Of a stretch of DNA of 64,000 bases, positions 53,946 to 62,498 are shown piece by piece; position 1 is the first letter of the stretch, and each line of letters starts with the position of its first letter. This DNA is from Brevundimonas sp. SL130 (GTDB lineage Bacteria > Pseudomonadota > Alphaproteobacteria > Caulobacterales > Caulobacteraceae). The position numbers and the translations under genes are program-made. The DNA is taken from positions 2,272,657 to 2,336,656 of the forward strand of contig NZ_CP113064.1 of NCBI RefSeq assembly GCF_026625805.1. The letters run 5' to 3'. The notes beneath the pieces are model-generated. The model was not told the origin of the DNA and did no database searches. It was given only the letters and a program-made list of their open reading frames with translations.

Positions 53946-54383
53946 ATGAGCCTTCACGGCGCCTACGACCCCGACAACATCTTCGCCAAGATTCTGCGCG
54001 GCGAGATTCCTTCGGTGAAGGTGTGGGAAGACGACCACGTCCTGGCCTTCATGGACGTCTTCCCCCAGTCAGAGGGCCATGTCCTGGTGATCGCCAAACA
54101 GTCGCAGGCTCGGACCCTGCTGGAGATTGAACCCGAGGTTCTGGCCCGTCTGACCGCCGCCCTGCAACGCACGGCCAAGGCCGTCGCGAAGGCCCTGAAA
54201 CCTGACGGGATCTCGGTCATGCAGTTCAACGGCGAAGCGGGCGGTCAGACCGTCTTCCACCTGCATTTCCACATCATCCCCCGCTGGGCCGATCGGCCGA
54301 TGAAGGGGCATGGGCACGCGCCGATGGCCGAGGCCGCCGTCCTGAAGCCCCTCGCTCAGCAGATCGCAGCGGAACTGGACTGA
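53946..54383 (+). CDS. HIT-family hydrolase
   Basis: A 145-aa nucleotide hydrolase. The histidine triad is HLHFHIIP and the N-terminus DNIFAKILRGEIPSVKVWEDDH is typical of HinT-type AMP-lysine hydrolases. GGAG precedes ATG 53946. Confidence 0.94.
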   Translation: MSLHGAYDPDNIFAKILRGEIPSVKVWEDDHVLAFMDVFPQSEGHVLVIAKQSQARTLLEIEPEVLARLTAALQRTAKAVAKALKPDGISVMQFNGEAGGQTVFHLHFHIIPRWADRPMKGHGHAPMAEAAVLKPLAQQIAAELD

Positions 54384-54451
54384 ATTCACGCCTGCGCCAT
54401 CTTGCACCCGCTACGATCCGTCCGCATAAGGCCTGCTGTCTCGAGGACGGC

Positions 54452-54527
54452 GCCGGTTTAGCTCAGTTGGTAGAGCGCCAGTTTTGTAAACTGGATGTCG
54501 CGGGTTCGATTCCTGCAACCGGCACCA
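54452..54527 (+). tRNA. tRNA-Thr (anticodon TGT)
   Basis: 76 nt including encoded CCA. The acceptor stem GCCGGTT pairs with AACCGGC; anticodon loop TTTGTAA (54483-54489) has anticodon TGT at 54485-54487; the T-arm reads GTTCGATTC. It is 68 bp after the HIT gene. Confidence 0.97.
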
Positions 54528-55141
54528 TTCCCCAGGCCGCCGTCTCGCGACGCGGCCCTACTCCCGGCATACAGGCCTGGCCCGACCCGCGCCCCCTCCC
54601 CCGCGCCCCCTCCAACGGGCGTAGCCGACCGTCTGGCCCATCTCTTCGCCTCCCCCCGCCCAGCACCCGCCCACCCGCGCCGGTCGGCCGTATTCGTCTA
54701 GATGTTGACGTTGGTCATCGTGCCAGAGGCCGTGGTGCGGGCCATGATCGAGCCCTGTCGGCCCACCAATTTCTAGCCGGATCGCCGCTCGACGATGCGG
54801 CCACGAGTCTCGCTGGGCGCTCCAGCGCCTGCTGGAAATGACTCGCCGTCACGTCACCGGCGAAGTCGCCCGAATGGGCATGATCGCACGGCCCAAGAAG
54901 GCCTGAACAGCCCCCTCCACAAGCCATGTCGAACGCGAGCAGGCGCGTCCTTCAAACAGCAATTCCCCAGCAACAACTACGTACTTTTACCGCATTCCAG
55001 TAAGGTTATTGCTTAAAAGAATGCGGCGAAGAAACATACGCACGACACTTCGACACAACGAGTCGTCGATTCGCAGATGAACAAAACCAACAATGATACA
55101 ACTCGTTGTAAAAACAACGATACAGACATCGGGGCTGGCCA
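54528..55141. other. Gene-poor stretch after tRNA-Thr, with coding debris
   Basis: No intact gene is supported here. The C-rich half (54528-54700) is followed by short broken readings, including one from about 54811 to 54906 that ends VARMGMIARPKKA and one from 54702 ending at 54776; neither has a recognisable family. From about 54950 the base composition drops and the promoter of TonB receptor 3 begins. It may be the decayed edge of an inserted region. Confidence 0.5.
55055..55120. promoter_or_regulatory. Repeated ACAACGA motifs upstream of TonB receptor 3
   Basis: ACAACGAGT (55055-55063) is the exact reverse complement of ACTCGTTGT (55101-55109), and a further ACAACGA follows at 55114-55120, forming a TCGTTGT/ACAACGA hairpin with an AAAA loop. 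The set ends 21 bp before the receptor start, in A/T-rich DNA, and looks like an operator. Confidence 0.55.
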
Positions 55142-57676
55142 ATGCACACTAAGAAACGCTTACTGCTGCTATCCGTAACACTCCTTACATTTTCTTCTCC
55201 TGCAATGGCGCAGATCACACCTGCCGCCGGTCAGGCTCTCGCAGCCGGTGCAGATGCGGCGGAGCGTTCTCGTCCGGCGACCATGTCGTCCGACGCTAGC
55301 CAGCCCAATCAAGAAGCGACCGCGCCCGCCAACAAGGAATCCTTCTCCACCGGGGTGGCGAAGGCGCGCGACCAACTCGACAGTGCGACGTCGACCAGCA
55401 TGTTGGACAGCGAAACCATCAGCAATTTCGGGCTGCGCGACGTTCCAAACATGCTCCGCTTGATCCCCGGCGTTCGCACCGAAGCGAGTTCGGGCGAAGG
55501 ATATGCGAATGTGACGATTCGCGGCCTGCCGCTGTCGGCGAACGGCGCAAAATATGTCCAGTTTCAAGAAGATGGCCTGCCCGTCTTTGAATTCGGCGAT
55601 ATCGGCTGGGCGAGCAGCGACGAGTTCTTGAGGTCTGATCTCAATCTCGCCGGCGTGCAGGCGATCCGCGGCGGCTCGGCCTCTACATTCGCGTCCAACT
55701 CGCCGGGCGGCGTGATCAACCTGATTTCGAAGACCGGCGTCGCAGAGGGCGGCGCGATCGCCACGACGATCGGTCTCGACTTCGAACGCTATCGCCTGGA
55801 CTTCGACTACGGCGGCAGGCTGTCAGACACTTTGCGGATGCACATCGGCGGCTTTTATCGCCAAGGCGACGGTCCGCGCGCGATAGGCCTCGACGGTGAA
55901 CGCGGCGGCCAGGTCAAGCTGAACATCACCAAGGAATTCACCGGCGGCTACATCCGCTTTTACGGAAAATATCTGGACGACCGCACCCCGGCCTACAGTG
56001 TCGCGCCGATCGCCATCACCGGCAGCAACGCCAATCCGAAATATCGCGCCGTCGCCGGCTTCGATCCGACGCACGACACGTTGATGTCAAAATATGTGAC
56101 CGGCTTGCTGACGCTTGACGGCAACAATCAGCTGGCGAGCTATGATCTGACCGACGGCCAGCACCCGGTGGTCAAGTCGGTCGGCTTCGAGACGCAGTTT
56201 GATCTCGCCGGATGGACCATCACCAACCGCACCCGCTATTCCGACATTTCCGGCGGTTTTCGTAGCGCCGAGCAGGTCGTGATCAACACGGCGACGGCGG
56301 TCGCCACGCAATATGGCGGCGCGGGCGCGACGTTGAGCTACGCCAATGGCCCCAATGCCGGTCAGGTTATCGCCAATCCCGCGACGCTCAATGGCAATGG
56401 ACTGCTGGTGCCGATCAATTTTGGCAATCTGGATTTCCACAGCCTCAATAATTTCACCAATGACGTGCGCGCCAGCCGGACCTTTGCCATGGGCAAGACC
56501 GAACTCACGCTGACCGGAGGCTTCTACAAATCGCGCCAGGACATCGACGTCGACTACCTCTTCGGGTCCGTCCTGTCCGAAGTCAAAAGCGACGGTGAGG
56601 CGGCCTTGATCAACCTGACGAGAGCCAACGGGACGGCGGTTACGCAGAACGGCTACTACTCGTACGGGCCGGGGTTCGGCTCGGTCCGCCTTGGCCATTT
56701 GAGCATGAAGTCCACCTATGATGTCGCCGCGCCCTATGCCTCCGCCAACATAAAGCTCGGAAAGCTCTCGGTGGGCGGCAGCCTTCGCTACGACTTCTTC
56801 GACGCCGAGGGGAGCTATCGCCGCGCGACCGGCTATTCGTCGCTCGACGTGAACGGCGACGGGATAGTGTCGTCTGCGGAAACGCGGGTTTCGCAGTTCG
56901 ATCTGACGACATCGTCCCCCCTCGATTATTCGACCGAGTATCTCTCCTATTCGATGAGCGCGAACTATCGCTTTTCGCAAAGCCTGTCCGGCTTCTTGCG
57001 CTACAGCCGGGGCGGTCGGGCGAATGCTGAACGCCTCATCCGCAACAGCTTCGTCGACCTGACGAGCGGCGAATTGATCGACAGCAGCGCCGCCGTCGAT
57101 ACCGTCAAACAGCTCGAAGGCGGCGTAAAATACCGCAACAATGGGGTGACGCTGCAAATCACGGGCTTCTCCGCCGAGGCCGACGACACCAACGGGTTCC
57201 GCGGTACGCCGTTCACCCGCACCTATGAGACCAAGGGCTTCGAATTTGAGGGCGAGTTCCAGCGCGGGCCGTTCCGGCTCAACACCGGCGCAACCTATAC
57301 CGACGCCGAGATTTCCGCTGACAATCTGACTCCGTCGAACGTCGGGCGTAAGCCCGGCCGCCAACCGGACTGGATTTTCCAGGCGACGCCGCAGATCACC
57401 ACGAAGAACTTCAGCGTGGGCGCCGCCTTCATCGGAACGACCGGCAGCTTCACCGATCCGTCCAACCAACTGCGTCAGCCGGGCTACATTACGACAGACG
57501 CTTTCGCGCGGTATAATCTTACCGACTATATCACCGTGTCGGTCAATGCGAACAATCTGTTCGACGTGCTCGCGATCACTGAGGTGAACGATACGACGAT
57601 CCCCGCCTCCGGCGTCGGATTGGCGCGCGTGCTGAACCCTCGCGCAATCTCCGCGACCTTGAGCTACGCGTTCTAA
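55142..57676 (+). CDS. TonB-dependent outer-membrane receptor 3
   Basis: An 844-aa receptor. A signal peptide of about 22 aa ends AMAQ; the plug has LRDVPNMLRLIPGVRTEA, VTIRGLPLSANGAKYVQFQEDG and VQAIRGGSASTFASNSPGGVINL. The barrel ends ISATLSYAF. Base composition and codon choice (for example more AAT and GAT) differ from the neighbours, and the upstream region is A/T-rich, so recent transfer is plausible. No partner gene lies beside it. Confidence 0.93.
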   Translation: MHTKKRLLLLSVTLLTFSSPAMAQITPAAGQALAAGADAAERSRPATMSSDASQPNQEATAPANKESFSTGVAKARDQLDSATSTSMLDSETISNFGLRDVPNMLRLIPGVRTEASSGEGYANVTIRGLPLSANGAKYVQFQEDGLPVFEFGDIGWASSDEFLRSDLNLAGVQAIRGGSASTFASNSPGGVINLISKTGVAEGGAIATTIGLDFERYRLDFDYGGRLSDTLRMHIGGFYRQGDGPRAIGLDGERGGQVKLNITKEFTGGYIRFYGKYLDDRTPAYSVAPIAITGSNANPKYRAVAGFDPTHDTLMSKYVTGLLTLDGNNQLASYDLTDGQHPVVKSVGFETQFDLAGWTITNRTRYSDISGGFRSAEQVVINTATAVATQYGGAGATLSYANGPNAGQVIANPATLNGNGLLVPINFGNLDFHSLNNFTNDVRASRTFAMGKTELTLTGGFYKSRQDIDVDYLFGSVLSEVKSDGEAALINLTRANGTAVTQNGYYSYGPGFGSVRLGHLSMKSTYDVAAPYASANIKLGKLSVGGSLRYDFFDAEGSYRRATGYSSLDVNGDGIVSSAETRVSQFDLTTSSPLDYSTEYLSYSMSANYRFSQSLSGFLRYSRGGRANAERLIRNSFVDLTSGELIDSSAAVDTVKQLEGGVKYRNNGVTLQITGFSAEADDTNGFRGTPFTRTYETKGFEFEGEFQRGPFRLNTGATYTDAEISADNLTPSNVGRKPGRQPDWIFQATPQITTKNFSVGAAFIGTTGSFTDPSNQLRQPGYITTDAFARYNLTDYITVSVNANNLFDVLAITEVNDTTIPASGVGLARVLNPRAISATLSYAF

Positions 57677-57683
57677 AGCGCTC

Positions 57684-57719
57684 CGCCCGCCTGCGACGCC
57701 TCAGCGTCGCAGGCGGGCG
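57684..57719. terminator. Long perfect hairpin between TonB receptor 3 and rsgA
   Basis: A 16-bp perfect stem (57684-57699 with 57704-57719) closes a CTCA loop, 8 bp after the receptor stop. There is no T-tract on either side. It may end transcription from both directions, or be a REP-like palindrome. Confidence 0.75.
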
Positions 57720-57908
57720 TCCGGCTCACCTCGGGCGACGGGTCAAACCATCGCAATGGATTATCGAAACTGGCCCTGCGGCCAATCAAACGGCCCCGCT
57801 GCGAGGCGCAAGCCCTTGGTGCTGGCCGTTGGCGGGCTGGCCGTTACGTCTGAAACAGGCTCAAATCCGGTGAGAGCGGCGGCTGGTGACGCGCCCCCCC
57901 CCGGTCGA

Positions 57909-58982
57909 TCAGCCGGCGCCCCCCCGGTCGTTCCTCTTCGTGGCGCGGTACGCCTTCTGAAGCGCGCCGAGCCGGCGGCGTTCGACCGCCTTCGCCGCCC
58001 GCTCCTGTTCGTGCTGGGCCGCAGCCGCTTCGAGCGTCAATTTCTGGTAGTGCGCCCACCGGGCGGGATCGAGCGCTCCGCTCTGCACGGCGGCTTTTAC
58101 GGCGCAGCCCGGCTCGTTGGCGTGACCGCAGTTGCTGAACCGGCAGGCCTGGAGAAGAGTTTCGACATCTTCGAATACGGCGCTCACGCCCTCTTCGGCG
58201 TCGATCAGCCCAACCTCGCGAATACCCGGCGTGTCCAGCATCAATCGACCGCCGGGAAGCAGGATGAGCTCGCGGTGGCTGGTGGTGTGCCGGCCCTGAT
58301 CGTCGGTCTCGCGGATCGCCTGGGTGGCCATCCGGTCTTCGTTCAGGAAGGCGTTCACCAGGGTGGACTTGCCGACGCCGGACGAGCCGATCAGCACGCA
58401 GGTCTCTCCCCTCCCCACCTGGGCGAGCAAGGCGTCGAGACCCACGCCTTGGCGGGCCGACACCATCAGGACGGGACAACCCGGTTCCGATGCGACGATG
58501 CGCGCGACCTGGCCTTGCGGATCGTCGCACAGGTCCGATTTCGTCAGCACCAGGACAGGTCGGGCCCCGCTCTCCCAGGCCGCCGCCAGATAGCGCTGGA
58601 TCCGGCGCAGGTTGAGATCACCGTTCAAGGATGTGACGATAAACGCCACATCGACGTTTGCGGCCAGAATCTGCAGTTTCCGCGTGCTGTCGGCCGCCCT
58701 GCGGACGAACGCCGTGCGGCGCGGCAAGACGGCGTGAATCGTGGCCGCCCGCTCCTGTGCGCTCAGCGAAAGGGCGACCCAGTCCCCGACCGCAGGATGC
58801 CCGTTTTCGCCCGCCTCATGACGCAGCCGGCCCGAAACCTTCGCGCGTATGTCTCCGTCGTCTGTCGCAACGACGTAGCCGTCCCGCTGGTGGAGGATGA
58901 TGCGTCCCGGCGCGCGGCCTTCACGCTCATAGGGCGCGAAGGCCTCCGCCAGAGACTCAGACCATCCATAGTGTTCGATCAA
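57909..58982 (-). CDS. rsgA: Ribosome small subunit-dependent GTPase A
   Basis: A 357-aa circularly permuted GTPase that assists late 30S maturation. After an OB-like domain the G motifs appear in permuted order: NVDVAFIVTSLNGD, LTKSDLCDD, the P-loop GSSGVGKSTLVNAFL and LDTPGIREVGL. The zinc end reads CRFSNCGHANEPGC. The start is taken at TTG 58982 (LIEHYGWSESLAEAF); the frame is open to 59159. Its 3' end has runs of seven and nine C around the stop. Confidence 0.9.
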   Translation of the reverse strand: MIEHYGWSESLAEAFAPYEREGRAPGRIILHQRDGYVVATDDGDIRAKVSGRLRHEAGENGHPAVGDWVALSLSAQERAATIHAVLPRRTAFVRRAADSTRKLQILAANVDVAFIVTSLNGDLNLRRIQRYLAAAWESGARPVLVLTKSDLCDDPQGQVARIVASEPGCPVLMVSARQGVGLDALLAQVGRGETCVLIGSSGVGKSTLVNAFLNEDRMATQAIRETDDQGRHTTSHRELILLPGGRLMLDTPGIREVGLIDAEEGVSAVFEDVETLLQACRFSNCGHANEPGCAVKAAVQSGALDPARWAHYQKLTLEAAAAQHEQERAAKAVERRRLGALQKAYRATKRNDRGGAG

Positions 58983-59198
58983 ATCAAGGGATCCCTGCTG
59001 GCTGCGACGACATCGTCCTGCCGTCGCCTTGAAACCCTTTAGCAGGCGTCTCAGCACTCGAGGGCGCCCACACCCTATCACTTCCTCGGCCCAGCCTACG
59101 ACGTCCGAATTATCGCACTGCGAGCGTCCGACATCCGTCCCGGGGCAACGCATGACCACTGCAACGAGGGAGGATCACAGCACCGTCTGACATCCCCT

Positions 59199-59669
59199 TC
59201 ACACCGGTAGGGCCGTTTCTGATTTCACGCACGACAGCGCAAAGTGCGAACTGGCGGTGGCGACAGCCTCATGGCGTAACAGGACGCGCATCAGGAACCG
59301 CTCGTAGTCGGCGATGTCGGCGGCGACGACACGCAGAAGATAGTCCCAGTCGCCGGACATGGAATAGCAATCCAGGATGTTCGGCTGCTGTCGCACGAAC
59401 CGCTCGAAGGCGGCGCCCAGTGATTCCTCATGCGACTTCAGCCGGACATGGCAAATCACGTCGACGGGACAGCCGACCTGGTTGCGATCAACCAGTCGCA
59501 CGGAGCGCCCCAGCACGCCCGCCGCCTCCAGGGACCGTACGCGCCGCCAGCATGAGGCTGCTGAACTGTGAACCCGCTCGGCCAACTCCGTCTGGGAGAC
59601 AGTCGCATCCGACTGCAGCACCCGGAGAATGCGCCGACCGAGATCATCGAGTTGAAATTTTTGTTTCAC
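59199..59669 (-). CDS. Lrp/AsnC-family transcriptional regulator
   Basis: A 156-aa regulator with an N-terminal winged HTH (LDDLGRRILRVLQSDATVSQTELAERVHSSAASCWRRVRSLE) and a C-terminal ligand-binding RAM domain. It starts at GTG 59669. It is divergent from an aminotransferase-exporter pair and a near-perfect 23-bp palindrome lies between, so it likely senses an amino acid and controls both. Confidence 0.93.
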   Translation of the reverse strand: MKQKFQLDDLGRRILRVLQSDATVSQTELAERVHSSAASCWRRVRSLEAAGVLGRSVRLVDRNQVGCPVDVICHVRLKSHEESLGAAFERFVRQQPNILDCYSMSGDWDYLLRVVAADIADYERFLMRVLLRHEAVATASSHFALSCVKSETALPV

Positions 59670-59701
59670 TATTTGCCAATATCAGAAAGCGGAACACAGG
59701 G

Positions 59702-59724
59702 AAATCGCCATTTAATGGCTATTT
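59702..59724. promoter_or_regulatory. Probable Lrp-type operator
   Basis: A 23-bp palindrome centred on 59713 matches in 10 of 11 base pairs (AAAT.GCCATT-T-AATGGC.ATTT). It lies between the Lrp gene and the divergent aminotransferase gene, the expected place for a regulator that binds palindromes of this size. Confidence 0.75.
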
Positions 59725-59763
59725 GAACGCCTGAAATCGCGCCGAACCGATACAAACCTCTTC

Positions 59764-60930
59764 ATGTTTGATATCGCAACGCTTCCGCCCCGGCCCGCCG
59801 ACCCCCTTCTCGCGCTGATCGGCTCTTTCCGCTCTGATCCCCGCGTCAAAAAGATCGACCTCGGCGTGGGCGTCTATCGCAATTGCGAGGGACGAACGCC
59901 GGTCATGGCGGCGGTCAAGGCGGCCGAGCGACTGCTGGTCGACCGCCAGTCCAGCAAGGCCTATCTCGGCCCGGAAGGCGATCTGGGCTTCGTCACGGCG
60001 ATCGCCGACCTGATCTTCACCAGCGCGGATGGACTCGCCCATCGCCGAGGCGTTCAGACCCCCGGCGGAGCGGGGGCGCTGCGGCTTGCAGCGGAGCTCC
60101 TGGCGGAAAGCGGGGTTGGCCGCATCCATGCGGCGGCCCCGACCTGGCCGAACCACGCGGCGGTGTTCCAGGCCGCCGGTCTGACGCTGGAGACGACCTC
60201 CGTCTTCGACCTGAAGGCGCAGACCCTGAACGGAGAAGCCTGGATCGCAGCGCTGGAAACGGCGCCCGAGGGCGACGCCGTCCTTTTGCACGGCTGCTGT
60301 CACAACCCGACCGGCCTGGATCTGTCGCCGGCCCTGTGGGCGGCGACCACCGAGGTGATTGCACGACGCAATCTGCTGCCGGTGATCGACCTGGCTTATC
60401 TGGGGCTGGGAAAGGACCTGGACGCCGACGGCGCCGGCATGCGTCTTCTGCTGCGTCAGATTCCCTATGCCTTGATCGCCGTCTCCTGCGACAAGAATTT
60501 CGGCCTTTACCGCGAACGAACCGGCGCCCTGTTCGTCCAGGCGCCCACCGCGACCCGCTCCGCATCCTTGATGACCAATCTTTGCGCCCTGGCGCGCGCC
60601 AACTGGTCCATGCCGCCAGACCACGGCGCCGCCATCGTCCGCACCATTCTCGAGGACCCTGCGCTCAAGAAAAATTGGAAGACTGAACTCCAGGCGATGC
60701 AGACGCGAATCGCCGGTGTTCGCAGCGCCCTCGCCGCAACCAGCCCTCAGCTGTCAGGGCTGCGCGAAGGACGCGGCATGTTCGCCAATCTGGCCGTCTC
60801 GTCCGAACAGGTGCAACGCCTGAAGACCGAGCACGCCGTCTATATGGCCGGGTCCGGGCGCATCAATCTGGCCGGACTGTCAGACAGCAGCCTGCCGATC
60901 TTCGCCGATGCTCTGCGGGCTGTGTCGTGA
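59764..60930 (+). CDS. Aromatic/aspartate aminotransferase (class I)
   Basis: A 388-aa PLP transaminase of the AspC/TyrB type: KIDLGVGVYRNCEGRTPVM near the start, LHGCCHNPTGLDLS and the PLP lysine in SCDKNFGLYRERTGAL, where SFSKNFGLY is the commoner form. It would interconvert aromatic or acidic amino acids and 2-oxo acids. The stop overlaps the exporter start by 4 bp (GTGA). The divergent Lrp regulator probably controls it. Confidence 0.93.
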   Translation: MFDIATLPPRPADPLLALIGSFRSDPRVKKIDLGVGVYRNCEGRTPVMAAVKAAERLLVDRQSSKAYLGPEGDLGFVTAIADLIFTSADGLAHRRGVQTPGGAGALRLAAELLAESGVGRIHAAAPTWPNHAAVFQAAGLTLETTSVFDLKAQTLNGEAWIAALETAPEGDAVLLHGCCHNPTGLDLSPALWAATTEVIARRNLLPVIDLAYLGLGKDLDADGAGMRLLLRQIPYALIAVSCDKNFGLYRERTGALFVQAPTATRSASLMTNLCALARANWSMPPDHGAAIVRTILEDPALKKNWKTELQAMQTRIAGVRSALAATSPQLSGLREGRGMFANLAVSSEQVQRLKTEHAVYMAGSGRINLAGLSDSSLPIFADALRAVS

Positions 60931-61865
60931 CCGCCGAAGCCGCCCTGGCGCGGGGGCCAGAGTCGCGTATTCTGACTCGGCTCTGGCGCGCCCCCTATCT
61001 GCTGCTGTCCTGCGCCGCCTTTTTATGGGCCAGCAACTTCGTCGTGGGGCGGTTGATGTCGTCGGGCCTGCCGCCGGTCAGCCTGGGCTTCTGGCGCTGG
61101 GCCCTGGCGGCTCCTCTGGTTCTGCCCCTGGCCTGGCCGCACCTGAAACGCGACTGGCCCGCGCTGCGCAAGGGCTGGCCCCTACTGCTGGTTCTGGCGA
61201 CGACGGGGCTCGCCGGCAGCAATCTGCTGGCCTATGTCGGCCTGACCACGGTCCCGGCCACCACAGCCCTGCTGGTGCAGTCGGCCCTGCCGGTCGCCAT
61301 ACTTCTGTTCGGGCTGATCGTCTTCCGCGAGCGCCCGACCGGACGTCAGATCGGCGCGACCGTCCTGTCCATTTTCGGGGTCGGCGCGATTGTCGGCCTG
61401 GCCGGTGTCGGCGCCGCTACGCCGTGGCTAGGCCTGGCCTGCGTCGTCGGGGCGATGATCTCCCAGTCGCTGTACGCCACCCTGTTGCGTCTGCGTCCCA
61501 GGGTCCACGCCACGAGCTTTCTGTTTGTCACCGTCGCTCTGGCGGCCCTGGTGACGGCGCCGCTGCAACTGGTCTGGGGCGCGCCTCTGCCGCTGGAGCA
61601 TCCACAGGCCCTGGCGGGCGTCGTCTTTGTGGCCGTGGGGCCGTCGATCGCGGCCTTCTTCCTGTTCAATCGCGGCGTCGAACTGATCGGCGCGGCGCGC
61701 GCCTCGATCTTCTTCTACCTGATGCCGGTGTTCGGCAGTCTGCTGGCGGTTCCCTTCCTGGGCGAACGTCTGGGTCTTGGACCGATGGTCGGCTTCGCCC
61801 TGATCGGCGCGGGCTTCCTGCTGGTCCTGACCGGACGTCAGCCGCAGAGAACCCAAAAGACCTAA
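60927..61865 (+). CDS. EamA/DMT-family transporter
   Basis: A 312-aa inner-membrane carrier with ten hydrophobic helices in two EamA repeats (LLLSCAAFLWASNFVVGRLM and MISQSLYATLLRLRPR). Such proteins often export amino acids. GTG 60927 overlaps the aminotransferase stop, so the two form one operon, and an amino acid exporter fits an Lrp-linked unit. Confidence 0.92.
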   Translation: MTAEAALARGPESRILTRLWRAPYLLLSCAAFLWASNFVVGRLMSSGLPPVSLGFWRWALAAPLVLPLAWPHLKRDWPALRKGWPLLLVLATTGLAGSNLLAYVGLTTVPATTALLVQSALPVAILLFGLIVFRERPTGRQIGATVLSIFGVGAIVGLAGVGAATPWLGLACVVGAMISQSLYATLLRLRPRVHATSFLFVTVALAALVTAPLQLVWGAPLPLEHPQALAGVVFVAVGPSIAAFFLFNRGVELIGAARASIFFYLMPVFGSLLAVPFLGERLGLGPMVGFALIGAGFLLVLTGRQPQRTQKT

Positions 61866-62074
61866 CGCGGCAAGGTCGAGGTGAAGGCCCTCACAGCGTG
61901 AAGGCCCTCACCGCCTCATTGAACCGCGTCAGAGCGTCGTCGCCGTCCTAGACGCCATGCGGCCAAGGACGCCGCTCCGCCAACGACCGAACCGTTCCGA
62001 TCGCACCCGTCGCTGACCAAATAAACCCGCCTCCCTCAGGAGGGGTCAAAAGCGCTTAAATCCAGGGAGGGCGG
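61866..62074. other. Intergenic, with a tandem duplicate and possible gene remnant
   Basis: GTGAAGGCCCTCAC occurs twice (61881-61894 and 61898-61911). On the minus strand, 61894-61947 reads DDALTRFNEAVRAFTL and then a stop, just after an in-frame TAG, which looks like the end of a lost gene. Nothing else is recognised before the tRNA. Confidence 0.3.
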
Positions 62075-62148
62075 TGGCTGGGGAACTAGGACTCGAACCT
62101 AGAATGACGGTACCAAAAACCGGAGTGTTACCATTACACCATTCCCCA
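62075..62148 (-). tRNA. tRNA-Gln (anticodon TTG)
   Basis: 74 nt on the minus strand including CCA. The acceptor stem TGGGGAA pairs with TTCCCCA, the discriminator is G, the T-loop reads GGTTCGAGTCC and the anticodon loop TTTTGGT carries TTG. The top pair of the anticodon stem looks mismatched (C-T) in this reading. Confidence 0.93.
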
Positions 62149-62359
62149 GCAGGTCCGGCGACCGCTGCGCTCTCGCGCGGCGGAGGCGGTCAGATAGGCC
62201 AAACCGTTTTCGGATGCAACACCCTCTTTCAGGACTATTTTCGTCGCGCGCCAAGCCCCCTGCAAAGAAGGTCGAAATGGGTGCTTGCGGGGTCGGAAAC
62301 CCATGGCTATAAGCCGCGTCCTCACTTCGGGGCGACGCCGCCAGGCCAGCCCCCACGGT

Positions 62360-62436
62360 CGGAGTGTGGCTCAGCCTGGTAGAGCACTGCGTTCGGGACG
62401 CAGGGGTCGGAGGTTCGAATCCTCTCACTCCGACCA
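62360..62436 (+). tRNA. tRNA-Pro (anticodon CGG)
   Basis: 77 nt including CCA. Acceptor stem CGGAGTG pairs with CACTCCG; anticodon loop TTCGGGA within CTGCG/CGCAG has CGG; T-arm AGGTTCGAATCCT. Divergent from tRNA-Gln across 211 bp, in which nothing else is seen. Confidence 0.97.
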
Positions 62437-62498
62437 TCTTCTCTTTTTGCAAAATCCAATAATCATCACCCTCGGGCCCGCCCCGAGGATGACGAAGC

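Noticed and set aside
54452-57760. att repeats framing the TonB receptor 3 region
   Set aside because: No second copy of the tRNA-Thr 3' end could be found by eye; an exact search is needed.
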